Below, one piece after another: positions 43,337 to 46,563 of a DNA stretch of 46,563 nucleotides (position 1 is the first letter of the stretch; every line of letters starts with the position of its first letter). The notes beneath the pieces were generated by a model, which did not search any database, was not told the origin of the DNA, and saw only the letters and a program-made list of their open reading frames with translations. A program made the position numbers and the translations under genes. The DNA is from Bacteroidota bacterium (GTDB taxonomy: Bacteria; Bacteroidota; Bacteroidia; JAFLBG01), in contig JAFLBG010000028.1 in NCBI GenBank assembly GCA_017303975.1, forward strand, positions 1 through 46,563, written 5' to 3'.

Positions 43337-43395
43337 AAAATTGAAATATAGTGTTTAATGAATATACTAAATTTTAAGAAAAAAACATACTATTT

Positions 43396-43953
43396 TTAGT
43401 GAGATATGAATTGATTGTTCTTCTTCACCCAATCGCGTTTGGTTAGTTTATACCAATTATGGAGCGAATTATCATACATAAATGTTCCGGAAAGATGAAA
43501 ACCCACTTTACTTAATATCCTATTTGATGCATTATTCTCTTGATGCGCTATTGCATACAAGTCGCTTAGGTTGAGGTTTTCGAACCCATAATTCAATGAA
43601 GCAATTGCGCTCTCTGTAGCAAAACCTTTAGCCCAATACTTTTTAATTAATCTGTATCCCAAATCATAATAGTTTATGTGATTATTTGTTGCTTCTCTTA
43701 CATATTTCAATCCTGCCCAGCCAATAAAACTATTTGAACATTTTTCAACAACCGCCCAGCGTCCAATTCCATTGTCAATGTACTGCTGTCTTACCAACTG
43801 TATCACCTCCTTTACTTGAGAAATACTAGTTACCGGTTTATTGCCTAAATACTTATGCACATCTGGATCGGAGTCAAGCTCAAAAAATCCATCTGCATCC
43901 GATGGCAATATCTCTCTTAATATTAATCTATCCGTTTCTACAAAAATTTTCAT
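43396..43953 (-). CDS. GNAT family N-acetyltransferase (RimJ/RimL-like)
   Basis: A 185-aa cytosolic acetyltransferase. It opens ETDRLILREILPSDADGFF, the RimJ/RimL start; GRWAVVEKCSNSFIGWAGL is the core beta pair. YDLGYRLIKKYWAKGFATESA is the acetyl-CoA-binding stretch (Q/RxxGxG/A, here WAKGFA), and QENNASNRILSKVGFHLSGTF is the closing motif. It transfers an acetyl group from acetyl-CoA to an amine; the acceptor could be a ribosomal protein N-terminus or a small molecule. It lies 4 bases after the lipoprotein gene, in the same direction. Confidence 0.9.
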   Translation of the reverse strand: MKIFVETDRLILREILPSDADGFFELDSDPDVHKYLGNKPVTSISQVKEVIQLVRQQYIDNGIGRWAVVEKCSNSFIGWAGLKYVREATNNHINYYDLGYRLIKKYWAKGFATESAIASLNYGFENLNLSDLYAIAHQENNASNRILSKVGFHLSGTFMYDNSLHNWYKLTKRDWVKKNNQFISH

Positions 43954-43957
43954 TGTA

Positions 43958-45115
43958 TTAATTTAAAAATTTTCGATTCTTCATCAATTCCTGAATCAAT
44001 CCATTGGGCTTAATCATATTTTGAAAATCTTCGTATGGAATATGTATTTGGGGTGTTCCTAAAATGTAAGAGCCTATTTCATCGGGGTAATATGTAAATA
44101 AAAGTCCGGTATTTGTTATTGCAAAGTCACTTCTTAGTTTAAACTTTCCATTCGGAAAACTCCATTCTTCATATCCATTTTCTTCTCCAAATTTTTTCTC
44201 CGCAAGTTTGTTAAATTGAATCATATATTTTTTTTGTATCAAGTCATCAAGCGTTAGTTGCTTTCCAGTTTTTATGTCGAAGTTGCAATAGAATCCATTA
44301 CTACTTGGATGCGCTGCATCTAACATAAATAGTGATTGTTGAACTTTAACACATAAAATATCGCTTTCATTGGTCACTAAAGAGCAACCAATGTAAAGTT
44401 GATATGCAGCATCTTCCTGCTTAATAGAATCTACAGCGTTCATTAATTCATCAATTGCATTACACTTGTCTCTACTATTGCTAAAAGCACATACCATTGA
44501 TGTAATTACCTTATTCATATTTTGGGTTGCCTCCTGTGTAGAAGCTGCTACTTTAATGAAATCAAGGTCTATTCTAGAGCAAATGGAATCGCTCGCATTA
44601 GAATTGCCGGAAGACTCCATTTTATCCCTAACCCTACAATTCGTGCGATGCAATTCTTCAAATGAAACAGCAATTACATTATCTGTTTTTTCCGACATAC
44701 TAAACTTCAACGTATCTCTTGTACTAGCATCAGTCCAAATTCCGGAAATGGATGTCTCATTACTAAAAGAGCCCGAAAAATTTATTTCTTTATGATAAAT
44801 TGCAAATAAATCAAATGTTCCATCCGAGCCAACACGTCCATATAAAATGCTATTCTCTCCTATTCTACTATCAAAATACGTAACAGTTAAAACAGTATCT
44901 TTTTTTGTTAAATCAACCAGAACGGTATCACTTCCAATTACCCCTTCAAACTTTTTATAAAAAGATATAGGAAGATGAATTTTGGCATTGGGTTGTTGAG
45001 AGAGATTAGCAGAATCTAATACTATGACATCTTTGTCGCTTAAGGGAGTATTTTGATTCGTACAACCCATTAACACACATGCGCAAATCAACACGATGAA
45101 AATAGTACGTATCAT
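43958..45115 (-). CDS. Lipoprotein with C-terminal DUF3298 (RsiV-like) domain
   Basis: A 385-aa protein. The signal peptide ends in a lipobox LMGC (Cys18), so it should be lipid-anchored. Residues of about 40-160 form a beta domain (KFEGVIGSDTVLVDL, GRVGSDGTFDLFA, SGIWTDA) followed by a Cys-containing helical middle. The C-terminal part has YCNFDIKTGKQLTLDDLI, FAITNTGLLFTYYPDEIGSYILG and IHIPYEDFQNMI, matching DUF3298, a domain found in RsiV and in peptidoglycan- or lysozyme-related lipoproteins. A role in envelope stress or binding is possible but unproven. It ends 4 bases before the acetyltransferase start. Confidence 0.82.
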   Translation of the reverse strand: MIRTIFIVLICACVLMGCTNQNTPLSDKDVIVLDSANLSQQPNAKIHLPISFYKKFEGVIGSDTVLVDLTKKDTVLTVTYFDSRIGENSILYGRVGSDGTFDLFAIYHKEINFSGSFSNETSISGIWTDASTRDTLKFSMSEKTDNVIAVSFEELHRTNCRVRDKMESSGNSNASDSICSRIDLDFIKVAASTQEATQNMNKVITSMVCAFSNSRDKCNAIDELMNAVDSIKQEDAAYQLYIGCSLVTNESDILCVKVQQSLFMLDAAHPSSNGFYCNFDIKTGKQLTLDDLIQKKYMIQFNKLAEKKFGEENGYEEWSFPNGKFKLRSDFAITNTGLLFTYYPDEIGSYILGTPQIHIPYEDFQNMIKPNGLIQELMKNRKFLN

Positions 45116-45130
45116 AAATTATTGCTTAGG

Positions 45131-45568
45131 CTAAATTTGCCCCTTATAATTCGAGTCAAAATCTACCATCCATTCAATTCCATATTTATCTCTAAACATT
45201 CCAAAATATGAACCCCAGGGGCTATCAGAAATAGGCATCTCAATTTGTCCGCCTACCGAAAGTCCATTGAATAATTTGTCGGCCTCTTCTTTACTTTCTG
45301 CACTAATTACAATTTTGCTTCTATTTTCATTTTCGTTTGTTCGTCCCAATATTTCAGGTACATCATTAGCCATTAAAATACTTTTGCCAATTGGTAAGGC
45401 AATGTGCATTATTTTATTTGCTTCGTGCTCAGCTACCGGGAATTCATCACTTGCTAAATCTTTGAATCGCATGAATTTTGTAAACTCTCCGCCAAATACT
45501 GATTTGTAAAAGTTGAATGCTTCTTCTGCATTTCCGTTGAAGTTAATGTGAGGATTGATACTTGCCAT
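45131..45568 (-). CDS. VOC superfamily protein, PhnB-like
   Basis: A 145-aa protein of the PhnB / 3-demethylubiquinone-type branch of the vicinal-oxygen-chelate superfamily. It starts SINPHINFNGNAEEAFNFYKSVFGGE, has HIALPIGKSILMANDVPE in the middle, and ends SPWGSYFGMFRDKYGIEWMVDF. These are the standard segments, with the typical length of 135-150 aa. Members are often annotated as glyoxalase or bleomycin-resistance-like, but most have no known substrate. It lies 15 bases upstream of the DUF3298 lipoprotein and is likely the first gene of that transcript. Confidence 0.92.
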   Translation of the reverse strand: MASINPHINFNGNAEEAFNFYKSVFGGEFTKFMRFKDLASDEFPVAEHEANKIMHIALPIGKSILMANDVPEILGRTNENENRSKIVISAESKEEADKLFNGLSVGGQIEMPISDSPWGSYFGMFRDKYGIEWMVDFDSNYKGQI

Positions 45569-45890
45569 TTTATTATTTATTAGTTTTTAAAATTCATAAT
45601 TTCTTTTCAGCTTTTAAAGATAATGATTATCGCTATAACTGCTCTGAACTTTGCTAGATTGGCAATTCTCTACACTAAACTTCAATACTAAGTACTGAAA
45701 TTTAAATTTAGCAAAAACAGTCATACAAAGAACTTAACTACCAATTTTGCAAAACACTTTTAGCGGATGCCCTTCTCTCTAAGGACAACGAAGATTTGTG
45801 TCCGTGATTTTTGTTTTATTGATGGGAAGAAAAAGCTGAAGCTTTATTTAGGTTGGAGAAAAGCACACTCTTTTGCATGTCTTGGTATGT

Positions 45891-45925
45891 GCGTTGGCTA
45901 GTGCGGTTTGTAAATGTGTGTGCTT
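45891..45925 (+). repeat. GCGTTGGC repeat, copy 1
   Basis: Opens GCGTTGGCTAGTGCGGTTTG and continues AAATGTGTGTGC. It aligns with 46190-46223 at roughly three quarters of positions by eye. Confidence 0.55.
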
Positions 45926-46149
45926 TTGTGTGTTGGCTTTATAGTCTAAACAACATTGCTAAAATAAGTCTGCTTTCCGATTTTACTAAATCTGGTCGCC
46001 AGTTCGGATCTAGTGCAGCAGTTGAGTAACCTGTCTGCGAAGTAAACCATTGTCAGTATTTATTTTTTGTGTCATTGTCGTGTCGGCTGTATGTTGCGTT
46101 TTTTATTTTATTTGAAGCGTTGGAAATATTTTAATAACAATTTTGTACT

Positions 46150-46223
46150 GCGTTGGCTTTGCAAGCTCTTTGACAAAGCTTTGGTTGTAGCGTTGGCTTA
46201 TGCGGCTTTGGCAATGTGCTTGC
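46150..46223 (+). repeat. GCGTTGGC repeats, copies 2 and 3
   Basis: Two adjacent units. The first, 46150-46189, opens GCGTTGGCTTTGC and contains a small CTTT-GAC-AAAG hairpin. The second, 46190-46223, opens GCGTTGGCTTATGCGGC and ends AATGTGCTTGC. Confidence 0.55.
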
Positions 46224-46237
46224 AAATTGGGTAGCAA

Positions 46238-46563
46238 TTAATAGTTTAATGTCAGTCCAACTCCAAAGCCCATATCACTATCGTAGTGCGTTCTAATTCC
46301 CATATTTTTATTTAGAATGTAGCGTAAATCAACCATGAATTCTTTGTCTGTATTAACCATAAATCCGGCTCTAATTCTTTTTGAAATCGGTATATCTTCT
46401 CGCATTAAAGAAAGTCGAACTATTCCATCGTGATATACTTCTGCCTGAAAATTCACCAACATTGGAAGCGTGTACATAAACCCTAAACTTACAGCAGTTC
46501 TGTTGTCTTTTTTATTTACTTGTCCGAATAAATTTTCTTCTTGTTCATCAATTCCCATTTTTC
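46238..46563 (-). CDS. Outer-membrane beta-barrel protein, C-terminal fragment (5' end beyond window)
   Basis: The minus-strand frame is open to the window edge, so the ATG at 46558 may be internal. The visible 107 residues alternate like membrane beta-strands: TAVSLGFMYTLPML, NFQAEVYHDGIVRLSLMRED, RIRAGFMVNTDKEFMVDLRYIL, GIRTHYDSDMGFGVGLTLNY. They end in an aromatic residue, as in outer-membrane barrels. The NTDKEFMVDLRYI and HYDSDMGFGVGLT segments recall the barrel at the end of Bacteroidota multicopper-oxidase-linked or copper-resistance proteins, but with only this fragment the family is uncertain. Confidence 0.6.
   Translation of the reverse strand, partial: KMGIDEQEENLFGQVNKKDNRTAVSLGFMYTLPMLVNFQAEVYHDGIVRLSLMREDIPISKRIRAGFMVNTDKEFMVDLRYILNKNMGIRTHYDSDMGFGVGLTLNY

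Larger units (their letters stand above)
45569..46237. other. 669-bp gene-free region with degenerate repeats
   Basis: No open frame of note. The left part (to about 45720) is AT-rich and may hold the promoter of the VOC gene. The right part contains several GCGTTGGC-type repeats, listed separately, that stand out as GT-rich against the surrounding sequence. Confidence 0.75.

Overview
The window is 46.6 kb of AT-rich, densely coded chromosome from a Bacteroidota (Bacteroidetes) bacterium, probably an environmental or uncultured member. The evidence is: type IX secretion (T9SS) C-terminal sorting domains; SprB-like and PKD domains in giant surface proteins; putative promoters of the Bacteroidota type (TAnnTTTG near -7); a GAGA-poor, A-rich context before start codons instead of clear Shine-Dalgarno sites; and family combinations typical of that phylum (rlmH / DUF4783 / nadC, and cytochrome oxidase III / IV / SCO / DUF420). 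I saw no tRNA, rRNA, CRISPR array, transposase or prophage.

Layout. 1-1376: a truncated pirin gene, a muconolactone-isomerase-like protein and an NADPH-dependent FMN reductase, tightly packed. 1441-4311: galE, then a secreted tail-fibre-like repeat protein closed by a strong terminator. 4486-5832: ahcY with its own promoter and terminator. 5907-9547: a periplasmic solute-binding-like protein, then rlmH on the minus strand divergent from DUF4783, nadC and a YihY/BrkB membrane protein. 9648-12842: an M1 metallopeptidase joined to a probable Omp85-type outer-membrane barrel. 12933-14092: a Nudix hydrolase convergent with a ThiE/TenI-like gene, their stop codons sharing a CTAG. 14194-17191: two secreted or surface proteins, the second with a T9SS sorting domain. 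17192-17785: a non-coding island of REP-like palindromes. 17786-20992: a one-protein sensor with propeller, Y_Y_Y domain, membrane helix and SpoIIE phosphatase.

21065-23439 (minus) holds two nucleotide-sugar genes (TviB/WbpO-like and WbpB-like), divergent from mgtE and a 2-hydroxyacid dehydrogenase (23557-25891). 25888-40026 (minus) is the most striking block, an apparent four-gene operon: a Wzc-type tyrosine autokinase, two giant T9SS-exported surface proteins (1612 and 2254 aa) that share a C-terminal half of about 760 residues, and a 66-aa proline-rich one-helix protein whose start overlaps the end of the last giant gene. 40332-42889 (plus) encodes cytochrome oxidase subunits III and IV, then, after a terminator, a SCO-like protein without its copper-binding cysteines and a DUF420 protein. 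42962-45568 (minus) has a possible SNase-fold protein, a GNAT acetyltransferase, a DUF3298 lipoprotein and a VOC/PhnB-like protein. 45569-46237 is non-coding with degenerate GCGTTGGC repeats, and the right edge cuts the C-terminal barrel of an outer-membrane protein.

How they fit together: much of the window serves the cell envelope. It combines surface protein export through T9SS, a polysaccharide-type tyrosine kinase, nucleotide-sugar modification and outer-membrane barrels. Scattered among these are housekeeping genes for NAD synthesis, the methyl cycle, ribosome modification, Mg2+ transport and terminal respiration. All functional statements rest on reading the translated sequence by eye; no database search was run.
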